Counted from the first letter of the stretch, positions 23,088 to 36,597 are shown. The stretch: DNA of 64,000 nt from Mangifera indica (GCF_011075055.1 NC_058156.1:3782001-3846000), one strand, 5' to 3'. Program-made: numbers and translations. Notes: a model not told the origin generated them from the sequence alone.

Positions 23088-24788
23088 TCTTAAGGCAGGT
23101 GTCTTAGAGCCAATTGAATTTGACATTTGTAAATGTAATTTTATATTAATAATTAATAAAAATATTGATTGTTATTCAATTCATATGTTGACTATTTATA
23201 TGATTGTATGAATAACATGCGTTTAGAATGGTTAAACTGTGACAAAATAATCAGATGACTGATCATGAAAATCTTATGTATGTATTAAGTAATCATTCTA
23301 GAAACATCTATAATCCCAAGATTGCAGTGAATGAAGGCACGTGTAATGGTGATAGCATTATCATAATATTGAGTAAGCCCACCAAAAGTGGTTGTTGTAG
23401 ACAACTTAGTGTAACATATGGGTGCAAGTTGTAGACTGTAGATGTTTTCATTAGACTAATCTAACCAGAGGACACCTATATGGATAGTTGCTCTAATGTC
23501 TATAAAATAAATCCTTAGAACACCACAGGTGCATATAATTCTTTCACTCAAGGTTATTAGACCGTCTCATATAAGGATCGATATGATTTGACGCTATCTA
23601 ATGTGTCGTTATAATTGAGTTAACTATAAAGGTAGTAATCAACCATATCATGATATACATAAAAACTATGGTTGATTGATAAAGGATTCATCACTTTTGA
23701 GCATAAAAGAAGATATTCCACATGAGAATACTAAATGACATCTATGACAGTTTGAATCTATGGCCACAGTAGGAAAATATTGTAGTGTAATCCATGTTAG
23801 TCATTGATATACATCGATTCATATCGAGGAACTACTAAGATAGATATTTTTCTATGTATCAACCTTGAGATATATTGGTTGACAAGAAAATTGAATTGCA
23901 CATAACTATGATGTTGTAAAAACTTAAAAGATGTTCGCTAACATTTTATCATTCGGATGGCCATGATGCTTTGCTAGAGACCAATCTTAGTTTATGTCTA
24001 AATATAGTCTGAATCTAAACACTACTGATTCAATAGAAAGCTTATAGGTCACACACATATAAGGGTTGATTTGAACCTAAAGGTAAGGATTATTTAATGA
24101 TAATCCTGGTGTTTAGGGAGAGAGGAAAATCATTGAAAATCTAGGTTTAGCCATTCGGGTTAAAGAACTCAATTGATGACACTTTGACCAAGGTAAACTT
24201 GGTATGCATAGTACCAACTAGCACCATGGAAAATATAAAGCATGGCACAGTTGGACAAAAGATTATCTAGTTGTGCATGACTTAAAGACATGTCGAGCAA
24301 CATATTTGTGATGCCACCCTTGCATGTGTATGTTGAAAGTGTCGGGTTTGATTAAAAAATTTGCCATATTCAAACACCTGCATATATATAAATCGTGCGT
24401 CAAATTAAACAAATAACATACAAAATTAAAAAGGTAGAAACCCTAGCCACGAGTTTTCTATTTTTTTCTTATTCTCTCTTGAACATATAATTCTAATCGA
24501 AGAGCCCTAGCAGCCTGTTCACTAGGATTGGCTCTCTCATGTTCATGCTCTACATGGATAACAAGACACTACCTCTTGGGGGTTAGAAAGCATTCAATCT
24601 CAAGCTATATGAAAATTTGGAAAAACCATCAATGCGGGTATAAATTCTAAAACACCTTATAAATGTTTTTCATGTTCATGGGCATATGTCTAAAATGGGT
24701 ATCCTAGTTAGGGTTTTAGGATTGTTTGACTTGAAAATTTTTTAAATTTCACTGAACTATTGGTTATCGACTCCTTAAAAACCCAACA
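23088..24788 (+). repeat. A-type LTR (3' LTR of copy A3)
   Basis: It begins TCTTAAGGCAGGTGTCTTAG (worn TGTTAAG) after a GAGAGATT purine tract and ends AACCCAACA. It is 1701 bp and inversely repeats 21270-22946. The two LTRs are separated by only 141 bp and so form a large palindrome. Confidence 0.8.
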
Positions 24789-25114
24789 GCTTCGACATGT
24801 GAAAATTGTTGCCACTTTTGGTGGGATCACTCAACATTATAATAATCTTTTCATCATTACATGTGCCCTTGTTAATTGTAATGTTGAGATTACAGACATT
24901 TCTCAAATGGCCACTTAATTTGTATACAAGGTTCTTATGATCAGTCGTCTAATCCTTTTGTCATAGTTTTACCATCCTAAAGGAATATTATTCATACTAT
25001 AATATAATTAAACATATATTAATAGAATAACAGTAAATCCTTTTATTAATTATTAATATAAAACTACATCCACAAATGTAAAATACTATTGGCTCTAAGG
25101 CACCTACTCTAACA
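24789..25114 (-). repeat. A-type LTR fragment, start portion
   Basis: In reverse complement it starts TGTTAGAGTAGGTGCCTTAG at 25114 and runs about 325 bp into the LTR, ending where the plus-strand LTR ends at 24788. It carries the same 'tttgacatttgt..ttatattaataattaataaaa' motif as the other A LTRs. Confidence 0.75.
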
Positions 25115-25713
25115 AGTTGGCACCATGAAAAAAAGCTATGCTGATTGGCACACACATTTGGTGACGACCGTGCAAGCTCTTGGCCCTGTCAGCTGGCACT
25201 CACAGGTAATGTTGGTTGTGCAAGTGTTTTTAATGCATGTTGACTATGCATGCATATGTAAGCCATGCATGTGTGTGTATCGATGATTGTCATGCTTGGT
25301 TGAAATTCTAGTCATGCTTGAACACCTGCACATATAATTAAAAGCATGAGTTAGCAAGTAAAAACACAATTAAAAAAAGAGAACCCTAGCCATAAGACTT
25401 TTTTTTCACTATCTTGTGAGCACAAGTTCGTCTAGCTAAAAAGCCTATAGTAGCCTCTTTGCCTGGATTTCCTATTTTGTGTTTGTGCTCTACATGTATA
25501 CCAAGACATCGCCTCATAAGGGTTGGATAGTATTTCCTCTCAAGCTATATGGAGTTTGAATGAGCCAAAAAATACATGTATAAATCTAAAACCCTATGAG
25601 TGTTTACATGTTTCATGAATTCTATGTTTAAAAAGAGTATCTTGTTTGGGGTTTTCAAGATTGCTTTTAAATTTTACTACACTGCCAATTATTTTTGCCC
25701 TAAAAACTTTACA
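25115..25713 (+). repeat. A-type LTR fragment, end portion
   Basis: It aligns with the last ~600 bp of the plus-strand LTR (from the 'agtaccaactagcacc' region at about 24205 to its end), including 'accctagcca', 'ctctacatg.ata.caagacat' and 'ctcaagctatatg'. It ends TTTACA at 25713, where minus-strand Copia B pol begins. It is joined head-on to the minus fragment before it. Confidence 0.7.
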
Positions 25714-27360
25714 TCAACAAGTGTCCATACATGATTAGCATGTATAGTTTTATTTCAAAATTCATTGCTTTTAGCCATCTACCTAATTTAGTATCAAGTA
25801 TAGCTTCCACATAACTTCTAGGATCATCACCATGATCTATTTCTCCTACTAAGTAAGATTCAAAATCTTACTTATGATAAAATTTGTATCTTTTCAGAGG
25901 TCTAGATACCCCAAAAGATCTTCATATTGGAAATGTTGTATTTGATACTAAGGTTTATTGAGTGGACGGTCCAATATTAATAGTCTTGATTTAAGGCTCT
26001 TTGGACTCTTCTCTGAGCTCAATGTTTCTTCTTATATCACCTTCTTCCAAGAACTCTTTTTTGAGAAAGTATGTATTCCTACTGACTATTATTTTTTTTA
26101 TTAGTAAGGAAGTAAAAGTAATTCCTTAAAACTATCTTTAAGATATATTATGAACCAACTCTCTCTAATTTAACATCCAGCTTATCTGTTTTAATTACTT
26201 TAACCTAACTTAGACATCCCTGAATTTTCATATATTAAGATTGAGCCTTTTAGAATACTATAAATCATATGGTATTTTCTGGATGGATTTTGACATTACT
26301 TGAATCAGGTATGTACAACAGTTTAAAAGGCGTATCCTTATAATGACATCGACAAGTCTATAAAGCTTACATTAATCGTACCATATTTAATAAGGTACGA
26401 TTCCTCTTTTTAGATACAACATTATGTTAAGGTGTATATGAAGGAATCATTTAGGAAATTATTCCATTGTCTTTCAAGAATTCTTGAAATTATGTATTCT
26501 TTTCTATGATTTGATCATAGAATTTTAACACACTTTCTAGTTTGTTTTTCTACTTTGTTTTTGAATTCTTTGAACTTTTCAAAGGATTATGATTTATATT
26601 TCATTAAATACAGATACCTATATCGAGAATAATCATTGGTGAAGGTAATGAAGTAGTGAAAACCTCTCCTGCCCATATTAATTAATGGTCCACATGCATC
26701 TATAATTATTAATTCTAATAGTTCTTTGGCATTTCCCTTTTTACTCTTAAAGGGAGATTTAGTCATCTTTCCTTGGAGACATTATTCACATGTAAGATAG
26801 GGTTCAAAACCCAATGAACTTAAAAACCCACTTTATCCAAGTTGAATCAATCTTCTTTCTCCAATATAACCTAATCTATGGTGCCATAAAACTATAAGGT
26901 TTGTTTCACTTTGAATTATTTTATTAGTAACAGAATTTATTGTATGATAATCATTCAAATCCAATGTATAAAAACCATTTGTATTTACAATATTGCCGAC
27001 TAAAATATTTTTAAAAACTATCAAGCAATAATTTCCATTAAATTAGATATTGTAACCAAATTTACATAATACAAAAACAAAAACGATGTTTCTAGTGGCT
27101 TTTACAAAATATAAACTTTATACAGTCTCAAAATATGACTTAATGGAAGTCTGATGTGACAATTCCCCATGGCCTTGGTTGCAATTCTTGTCTCATTTAC
27201 CATTATCAAAATGATCTTACCCTACAACAAAATAAAACTATTCTAAAGTACCTTTATTGAAATACTTATATGAGATATGGCTATTGAATCTATAATCCAA
27301 GAATGATTATTTGAATCCAAACTTAACTTGAATTCAATAACTTGATAGTGGATTATATCT
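25714..27360 (-). pseudogene. Copia copy B1, pol fragment (pre-integrase to the RT start)
   Basis: Minus-strand blocks: GAG_pre-integrase LWHHRLGYIGERRLIQLG at about 26850, integrase core and C-terminal parts (about 26750-26000), then VGEIDHGDDPRSYVEAILD and WLKAMNFEIKLYM at about 25850-25740, the lead-in to reverse transcriptase. The frame is broken repeatedly. RT and RNase H are missing because the A-type LTR fragments begin at 25713. Confidence 0.75.
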
Positions 27361-28178
27361 GCTTTGTTATTTTTAAGACTGTTTAGGTATAGAGGACAGT
27401 TCCTTTTCCAATATCCATCCTTTTGGCAATGGAAACACTTCCTTTCAGCCTTTGCCTTTTCTGCCTTAGTGGCACCTTTACTAAAATTCCCTTTCTTAAG
27501 TCTAACATTTGGATCTTTTTTCTATTACTTCTTGGGCCTTTCGTTTGCCCTGCTAGTAGAAACCATATAGGCATCTGCTTGTCTTGAATCGTTTTTCCCT
27601 TGTTTATAATATTCTTGAAGCTCATTGAGTAACTTGGGAAGTGTTCACTTTATTTGGTTTAGATAATAACTGGTTATAAATAGTTTATAACTAGGTGGGA
27701 GGGACTGCAAAATCAAATTCACTTGGACGCGATTTGGCAGGACCATACCCTATGCATCCAATTACCCAATTACATTTATCATTTTTAGGACATGATCATT
27801 AAAGGGCAATCCTTCCTTGAGCCTCATACTAAAAAGCGAAGCACACAACTTGTACTCTATCACTCTTGAGTTTTCGCTATACAACTTTTACAAAGCGATG
27901 AGGATATCATATGCACCTGAAACATTTTCATGTTTGGTCTGGAGCTCTTTATTCATTGAGGCTAATATGTAGCCTCGAGCTCTCCTATTATCCTTAACCC
28001 ATGCTTAGAATGTCTTACATTCCTCATTGGAGGCATTTGGAGCTATATCGATGGGAAGCAAGATGTATACAATTTTTTCAAAATCTAGAACTATTTGTAA
28101 ATTTCTTAACCAATCTTTAAAATTCGGTCTAATCAAAGTGTTGTTGTCTATTATTCTTATGAGCATATTGTTAGCCAT
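27361..28178 (-). pseudogene. Copia copy B1, gag
   Basis: Starts at ATG 28178 with MANNMLIRIIDN and PNFKDWLRNLQIVLDFEKI, typical of the Copia gag N-terminus. The zinc knuckle near 27440-27400 reads CFHCQKDGYWKRNC, with Tyr where the zinc-binding His should be. Several shifts lie between. Its counterpart in copy B2 is at 33849-36909. Confidence 0.75.
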
Positions 28179-28930
28179 TTTCATTTCATCTCAAATATTT
28201 GGAAAAAACTATAGAGAAAAATTAGTTTTATTAGTGTCTTATATATATATATATATATATGAATTTAAACTCATTTACTGCATAATCTTATTAGCTCATA
28301 TTATTTTATTTGAATCTTGCACTTCATTAAACATGATCCTAAAATTTTGTTAGATTGAATTTCTAGTGGGGAATCAAATTCTTATTAAACTTAATTAACC
28401 TCATATAATAGAAATCATGGGTAATTAAATTTAATAAGTACGAAACCATTTTCCTTTATATCCATATATAAGACTTGATTTATTTTTCATGCCCTTTGCT
28501 CTGGATATCTGACATAATAAAAATCTTTATATTCTTAGCTAATTAAATTCAAACCATCATGCTTTCCTAAAATGACAATTTTTGTTATGTCTTCACATGA
28601 TAGAAATTTTGGTCATCATAAAAATAATCATTGAAAAACAAGATAAACTTAATTTCACGACATAAATTTTATATCTTTCACATAATAAAAATCTTGGGAT
28701 ATTAAAATTTATATTATAGAATTTAGCTATCCCATTATGGGAGGCATTGACTTAATATTACTAATAAGAGAGATTTAGGTTTAACTTATATTTAATTAAG
28801 TTTATTTTAATATAACATACATACATCTCATATATGGATAATATAAAATATGGTGGAATGATCATAAAATTTTTTAAAATACATCCTAGTGGTAAACTAT
28901 TTGCCTAAGCCTATATCTTCTTTCAGATCG
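28179..28930 (-). repeat. Leader of Copia copy B1
   Basis: Non-coding sequence that aligns over ~740 bp with 36910-37628, for example 'aatttctagtggggaatcaaattcttatta', 'ttgggatattaaa' and 'gggaggcat.gactta'. A short (AT)n run lies at about 28240-28260. Confidence 0.7.
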
Positions 28931-31898
28931 CCTTCTGGTCCTCATCCGGCCACTCTTATTACATTAAAAACTTTGACATGTAGACCCAATAAAATAAAAT
29001 TAAATAAACGGGATGAGGTTAATTAACAAAAACCCCTTAATTAAAAGAATAGTACAACTCAATTATTTAAACTTTAAAAAATGACAAATTACACTCATGA
29101 TCATCCTTAAATAATCTATCCATCATCTAAATTAACATTTAATTTAAATTAAGAACTTACTCATACTAATTAAACATTAATCTATCAAATTGATCTAATC
29201 AAGTGTGTGTGTGTGTAATCCAAATATTCATAATATTTAATTTCAATTCAAAACCATGAATAAAAGAAATGGACACATACAATACTTTATATTCCTAATC
29301 TTTATTTTATGAATATATTCAATTTTCATGCCAATTTTTAAATCAAGAATTTAATTGCACTATGATCATATAAGGGTACATGCAACATTTTACATGCCAC
29401 CACCTATATAATATGAATATATTCAATTTTCATGTGAACTTTGATCACATCTAACACTTAATCACATTAAATGCAAGTTAACATATATGCAAAATTTACT
29501 ATTTAACCAAATTAAACTAAATAATGAATTAATCATTCATGACACATACACATCCATTATCATTCAATATACCATGCATATTCTTTTACCATGCATCATA
29601 ATTTTAGTTTATATGAAATTACATTAATCTCATATAACAGAATCTTCACCCAAAAAGTTTTAATTACTATTAAAATTATCATTTAGCATATTTAAACTAA
29701 TGCTTGAAAATCCAGAATTTTTAATATGAACAATTCAGTAAATATATGCATATACATTAATACGTCACCATATATTAACAACTTTTATGTATATACCATA
29801 CATGCATGCCTCTAAATCATCTATTCCATATACAATACACAAAATAACATAAAAAAAAAATTACAATGTATATCAAATACACATCATGGCTAGGACATGC
29901 ATCATCAAGCATCAAGATACCATACATGCATGCCCCTAATTCATGTATTTTATTGACTATACATAAAATAAACATAAAAAAAAAAATGTATATCCATATA
30001 TTTGTCATTCCCTATGACATGTATCCATGTTCCATGACTCAAAAATCCATTCTATATGTCAAAATGCACATGCATGTCCAAATCAAGCACATTTACATGC
30101 ATCTTATGAACATTTCATCATATGCATATTTCAAATCACATGTTCTTCATCTTAAAATTATTAGAACATGGAAAAGAAATAAAAACCCGGCTAAGGAGAT
30201 TTAGCCAAGAGGTATGATAAGAAAATATGCTTGAAAAGTTAATTTTATGGTAAATCCATAACATGCATGCACACATATGATATACATGCATACCCTTATG
30301 CACAAAAATCATATATTTGAAAGAAAAGGGGCAAAGAAATGATGCAAATGTAGACATGCATGTAGATAAAAGTAAGAATCAAAGCATAAAAGCAACATAC
30401 ATGTGAAGGTTAGAAGATTACCCACTCCTTTACTTTAATCTTGATGTAGGATAATGGAAGGCGTCTCTTATTTGAAAGAACCTCTAAAAAGTTACACCTC
30501 CAAGCCAAAAAAAAAAAAAAAACACCCAAATCCATGGGGTTAAGAGAAGTGAGAGGAATGTTTTTTTTTTTTTTGAGAGAGAATGTTTCAATTCAAATGA
30601 ACTAACTTTTTTGAAGATGGACTAATGATCCCTTTTTTATACTAATGGCTAATAAGTACTTATCAATTCTCTTTTGGCCCTTTAAAATTTCAATTTAAAT
30701 TATAAACACATAAGCATATCAAACATATACTTTAGCCACCCTAATTCAATCTCAATAACATCTTAACTTTTAAAATATTACTTTTACACCCATATAACAC
30801 TTTATATGATTTTAACTTTATTATCCTTCAGAAGGTGCTAGCCAACTCCGAATAATTAATCGTTACTCTCAAAAGCTTAGTTTATTGGTGTGACCCTTTA
30901 GGTTCACCGTGCATAGTCGTGAGTCCTTTTCAAATGATTTGAAAGTGCAATAAAAAATTGAACAACTATGATAAACATCTAGCAATATGTCATAGCCCCT
31001 AAACCACAATGACAAAACACTCTAGCAAACATAATATCCCTAATTGTACATTTTGTATAGGTAAGATCTTTCCATTGTCTAATCATGATAGATTTTGATT
31101 TTATGGATCATCAAAGCCCTAATTTTGATTTTGTACGAACCATCGATCAATATATTAGGAACATGTCATCACGAATATCCTTCGTATGACTTACATTATA
31201 CTCTGGTTAGAAATTTTGATTTCTAATATTTATGGACATTCATTTCAAAACTTAGATTCGGATCGAATCAATGGATATTCTGAACTCAATTATTTTCAAG
31301 TCAACAGATCTCATCGTGATCATCATTGATCTCTACATACACACAACGTATGACCAACATGACCTTTTATACGAAATATGGTTAGCCTGTATTTATATAC
31401 TATATGGATCACACACATTTGTATTTGATCCAACCATGAGATCTCAAGTCAAAGGATTAGTTCATACACTCGGATAATCATATGTAAGTCATTGACTATG
31501 ATTTAATGATCATATGGCTTATCATTATTAGTTACATTAAAAAAACAATTCTCTAACTATTAATCCATACTAATGCCCTAATAACATAACCATCATCATC
31601 ACCCGCACTAATATTATCTCATGAAATTCAATGAAAGCATTTTGTATCCCTACTATGTGATATTATTGCCTAACTTATATCATGTTCGTAGGGAACAATT
31701 TGATGATTTAGTTTATATATTAAATGAGCCATTCGGACAGTCCATGTATATACTTTATATTAATGCAAATAAAAGAAACAGTTTACGTATAAGAAAAAAA
31801 GAACCATTTCTTGTATTCATAAATTATTACAAATAAATACAAAAGATAAAATACCCTGAAATTGACAACGCAAATGATTCCTAAGGTATACATTAACA
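28931..31898 (-). repeat. B-family LTR, probably with adjoining leader
   Basis: The 31898 end is firm: on the minus strand TGTTAATGTATACCTTAGG follows an AAGTGGGAG purine tract and the pol end of copy B2. The lower end is not resolved, and the full ~2.9 kb may include leader. The region contains no gene. A direct duplication of about 80 bp occurs at 29795-29870 and 29917-29995 ('taccatacatgcatgcc'). Because pol of B2 abuts its start and the leader of B1 follows its end, one LTR appears to serve both copies. Confidence 0.5.
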
Positions 31899-31954
31899 AA
31901 ACTCCCACTTGTACTTGAGTCATTTGTTATTATATCACATGCTCATCTTTTCAA

Positions 31955-33848
31955 AATGATGTTTAAGTATTTCAGTGGCATCACCTTAGCCAAGGGGTTA
32001 GCAAAATTCTCTGTTGACGATGTCTTATATATTATTATCTCTCTAGTTCCAATGAATTCTCTTAAAATATGATATTTTCACTAAATATGTTTGGACTTTT
32101 GGTACGCCCTTGGTTCTTTTGTCTGTGCAATAGCACTAATATTATCATAAAATATGGTTATTGGATAAGTTATGTTTGGAACTACAACAAGTTTATATAT
32201 GAACTTGCACATCTATACAACTGCTTGTGCTGCTTTTGAAGATGATATATTCAACCTTTATAGTGGAATAAGTTGTGGTTGATTGTTTGGAAGACTTCTA
32301 ACTAATTGCACCACTATTACAAATAAAAATGAACCTTGATGACTTTCTATTGTCAACATCTAAATGAAAAATCAAAGTCTGGTTATCTTTGAATATTTAA
32401 CTTTGAATATCCATGACTCAATATAAGATTCTTAGTTCTTCTTAAGTACTTAAAGATTGATTTTACAGTTAACCAATGTTTTTCCCCTAGATTGGTCTGA
32501 TATCTACTCATAACACTAATCGAAATTCTTTGATCAACTAGAAAGTAGAATTAATATCCTAAACAATATTTAGGATATCCTATAAACCAACTTTTTTCAG
32601 ATTTAGCATCTAACTTATTAGTCTTAACTATCTTGACATAAGTTAGACATCCCCAAACTTTTAGATAGTTAAGACTAAAAGGCTTGCCATACCACATCTC
32701 CTAAGGTTTCTTCTAGATAGATTTGGATGGTGTTCTATTTAGAATATATATAGCAGAGAGTAAGGTATATCCCTATAATGACATCGGTAAGTCTGTAAAA
32801 CGTACCATAGATAGTACTGCATCTAATAGAGTATAATTCATTCTTTATGATACACTATTGTGTTGTGGTGTGTACAAAGGAGTTAATTAGGATATGCTTC
32901 CATTCTCCTTCAAATAATCTTGAAATTCTATGCTTAAATATTTGCCACCAAGATTTGATCGTAGGGCCTTAATATTCTTTTCATAGTTTTTTTACTTCAT
33001 TTTTTAATTCTCTAAACTTTTCAAAGGATTTGGATTTGTATTTTATCAAATACACATACCATACCTCGAATAATTATTAGTAAAGATAATGAAGTATTGA
33101 AAACCTCCTCTTGCCATTTTATTAAATGATCTGCATACATCTGAATGTATTAATTCCAATAATTCTTTGGATCTTTCCCTTTTATTTTTAAATGTGGTTT
33201 AATCATTTTCCCTTGAAGACAAGATTCATAAATTGAATAAGGTTCACAACCAAATGGGCTTAAAGTCCCATTTGTTTCGAACCTCATTTTCCTATTGTCA
33301 CTTATAGGGCCTAATCAATGATACCAAAATAACACTAGATTAATTTCATCTCAAGATCTCTTATTTGTAACAACGTTCATAATACTTGAATAATTCAATT
33401 ATAAAACATGCAAACCATTTGCATTTACTGCTTTGCTAACTAGAAAATTACCAAAGTAAATCAAACATTCATTTCCATTAAACTGTACACAGTAACCACT
33501 TTTACAAAGAACAAAAATAAAGATAATATTTCTAGTAACTTTGGCAAAATAAAGTACTATATACAATCTTAAATCATGCCCAGACGAGAGTGTCAAAGAG
33601 TAATTCTCCATGGCTTCAACTACAACCCTTGCTTCATTTGTTATCTTTATAATAACTTCATTCTTAGACATTATAGAACTATTTTGTAGGTCTTGCAATG
33701 AAACGCATATGTAAAATGTAATTGTTGAATATAATATCTAGGAATAATCATTTGAATTAATTGTTAATTCAAATTCTATTATAAATGGAGGAAATATACT
33801 TGGTTTCTTTTCTTTAAGACTTTGTAGATAAAGATGACAATTCCTCTA
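31955..33848 (-). pseudogene. Copia copy B2, pol
   Basis: Minus-strand pieces: the protease region at 33698-33399 (VVEAMENYSLTLSSGHDLRL, then VNANGLHVL), integrase at about 33080-32600 (KSFEKFRELKNEVKK), a shortened RT, and RNase H (YDNISAIAQTKEPRAYQKSK at about 32140). The pol end ENFANPLAKVM, then KYLNIILKR, lies at about 32010-31955. Many stops occur. Most of RT seems deleted between about 32580 and 32480. Confidence 0.75.
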
Positions 33849-34343
33849 TCAATGTCCATCCTTCTTGTAATGGAAATATTGCTTTTGGCTTTGGCCAATT
33901 CCTCTTCCAATGTCCATACTTCTTACAGTGGAAACATTGCCATTTGGCTTTGGCCTTTTTCGTATTGGTTTCAAATTTCTTAAAGTTTTTCTTCTTTGGT
34001 CCAACTTTTGGGCCTTTTTATTGTTTCTTTTGCTTCCTTTTTGTTCCACTAGAAAAAGCAACATGAATTTCCTCATGCCCCCTTCCCTATTTATCAAACT
34101 CTTAAAACTCATTTAGAAGCTCTAGAAGTATATGCTTAATCCTATTAAGATTGTAGTTCATTATAAATGACTTATAACCATGTGAAAAGACCGCATAATC
34201 AAATTCACCTTGAGTTTGTCAGGCATGACAACTCTATATACATCCAATTGCTCTAGGATGTTGATCATCTGGAGGCAATTCTTCCTCAATCTCATCTCGA
34301 AAAGTATCAAACACAATTTATACTCGATAACTCATGAATTCTT
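33849..34343 (-). pseudogene. Copia copy B2, gag, 3' part
   Basis: Holds the zinc-knuckle region (two similar knuckle-like stretches at 33860-33945, coding FHYKKDGH and a second copy) and basic linker with RKTLRNLKPIRKRPKPNG. It is separated from the gag N-terminal part by the solo LTR inserted at 34344. Confidence 0.7.
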
Positions 34344-34602
34344 TGTAACCTCCCCTAACCATTGGATATGTTACAGAAAAATGGCATGAGTTCCCCTATT
34401 TTAGAGGGCCCGGGGAATTTTTTTCTCTTTTTCATTATGCCCTGTAACACTCCCAATTTGTAATTCACACAAACCAGTCCTACCAATCGACTGGATTTTT
34501 ATCAACTTAATCACAATTAGTAAAATAAATACATAATAATAATAACAATTATAAAAATTATCACCCACAGAAACTTTATAATCAATTTTCAAATCTACTC
34601 GT

Positions 34603-34611
34603 ATATATATA

Positions 34612-34696
<85 letters not shown>

Positions 34697-34711
34697 GTAT
34701 ATGTAATATAT
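34603..34711. repeat. (AT)n microsatellite
   Basis: About 110 bp of nearly pure AT/TA dinucleotide repeats inside the solo LTR, followed by a short palindromic 'tgtatatgtaatata...tatattacatatac' stretch. Confidence 0.95.
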
Positions 34712-35285
34712 ATATATATATTACATATACATCATAACATTTAAATCACAAAATTATGGTGCCTTCCTCCCTTAGCCTCATGTCTCATTAGTGCTCCCCG
34801 GGAACCTTTGCTGCATTTCTTTACCTGTAAAATATTAAATTAAACGGAGTAAGCGACTATGGCTCAGTAAGAAAATCATACTAAACACTTAAAGTATTTC
34901 ATACCAGTATTAATTTTTTCCATACTCAGCGTGTCTGAGTTATTTACAACAAAATAATTGACACAGAACACGCATTTAACACATATCATAATTCTTTTAT
35001 TTCACACATTTACTTATTTCCTTACTATACAAATATGATTCACTCATTATGATTTATGCATGTATGAGTGCCATGACATTTCTATTTTCTGATCGTACAT
35101 CTTTCTCAATTCTTTATCAGCCACACAGGCTTGTATGCATAATTCTAATGCAAATGACTTTCATAAAATATTTACTAATTTGTTTCTCTCTCTTTCTCAT
35201 TGATCGATTTAGACTACATATGATAGTACTTGCAGTCATCATACAAAGTATAATTCTCTCTTACACGCATATTTTTTTTTCTTTG

Positions 35286-35414
35286 CTGTCCACACAGTAC
35301 AGTTGGTTGTCCACACAGTACAACCGATTATTTTATTTGTTGTCTACACAGTACAGCTGGTTGTCCACACAGTACAACCGATTATTTTATTTGCTGTCCA
35401 CACAGTACAGCTGG
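35286..35414. repeat. 54-bp tandem repeat, about 2.4 copies
   Basis: Units start at 35286, 35340 and 35394. Each holds two copies of TGTCCACACAGTACA separated by a GCTGGT- or CCGATTATTTTATTTG-type spacer. The array lies inside the solo LTR. Confidence 0.9.
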
Positions 35415-36597
35415 CGTGTAAGGATTTTTAGTATGTTTTCTGCTTTCCTGTATCATATGAGTCATTATAAAACTAAAAATACTTGTTTTCCATTTTCTAA
35501 AAGCATGCATGACTTAGAAAATATTTTTCCTCTTTCTTTACTTTTTCTAAATCATGCATATGTTATGATTCCTCATGTATGCATATGTAACCATAATATG
35601 AAATATGCGCATTTGTTATTTTCCCTTATTCTTTTCATTCCTTCTCAAACATCATGTTATTTTCTCATGCATTTATATATATAAATATATATCATGTCTC
35701 AAATTAATTTTAATTATACAATATAGGCTTAATATAACGGTTATTTCACATAACATGCACATAATTAAACAACATTAACCTATATCGCATAAAATGACAT
35801 TTTTGCCCTTATGGCCAAAATTACCTTTTTACCCTTATGGCCAAAAATTACATCTTGAATCCTAATGAATTTCTTTATCCTTTTAAGCATAAATCACCTT
35901 AATTCTAATACCTTACATACTGATATAAGTAAAGGTTATTTAAATAACCTAACTCAAATTTACTTCAAGTATGTAAAGTATGAAATTCTTACCTTTTCTT
36001 TGCCAAATAGGTGATTTAAGCTTATTCACCTTCTTTTCTTCTTCTTGGCAACCTTAATCAACCAAAAATATAATCATTCATCAAACTCCCAAATTTCACA
36101 TATCTTAAAAATTAAATTTCTTATCTTAGAACTGACCAGAATTGACAGATCTACATTTTTTATAACTGGGGCCTCTAGAAATTAGGTGATTTAGCTAGGT
36201 TTTTTGGACGAATTTTGGTTAAGGGAAAAAGCTTTAGCAACACTCATGGAGGTTCTCGGCAAAATGGGGGAGAAAATGAATAGGCATAAGTTTATAAGCC
36301 TATTGGACCATTTTGCCCTTAATCTTTTCCATAAATTACTATTTTATCCTTAGCCAATTACCAAAAACCCTTAGCACCACTATATAATTTCAAGTGTGCC
36401 CTTCAATTTTAATTCCCACTTTGTCCCTTGAATCTTTATAAAATGACCATTTTACCCCCTTTGAAAAATATTGCTCATTTAGTAGTTTTCTATAATTCTT
36501 TTGCAATTTCTTTACACAACAAGTTATAAAATCAACTCTAGGGGTAATTTTGGAAGTGGAGTTTACTGACACACCTGAATTCAGATGTTACATTCTT

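Larger units (their letters stand above)
34344..36592 (-). mobile_element. Solo LTR of a chromovirus-type Gypsy element
   Basis: The ends are TGTAAC at 34344 and GTTACA at 36592. The insertion is flanked by a perfect 5-bp duplication TTCTT (34339-34343 and 36593-36597) and splits the B2 gag precisely, as comparison with intact B1 gag at 27850-27900 shows. It is 2249 bp with no coding capacity. Orientation is inferred from a motif shared with the LTR at 3656-5740 and is less certain than the boundaries. It contains an (AT)n tract and 54-bp tandem repeats. Confidence 0.85.

Noticed and set aside
35286..35414. CRISPR-like array
   Set aside because: The spacers are themselves repeated, the genome is plant nuclear, and the array lies in an LTR.
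35049..35684. Open frame of 211 codons on the plus strand
   Set aside because: It lies inside the solo LTR, spans its tandem repeats, and shows low-complexity hydrophobic text with no family resemblance.
34443..36592. Alternative start of the solo LTR at TGTAACACTCCC
   Set aside because: Only the start at 34344 gives a target duplication (TTCTT) and restores continuity of the interrupted gag alignment.
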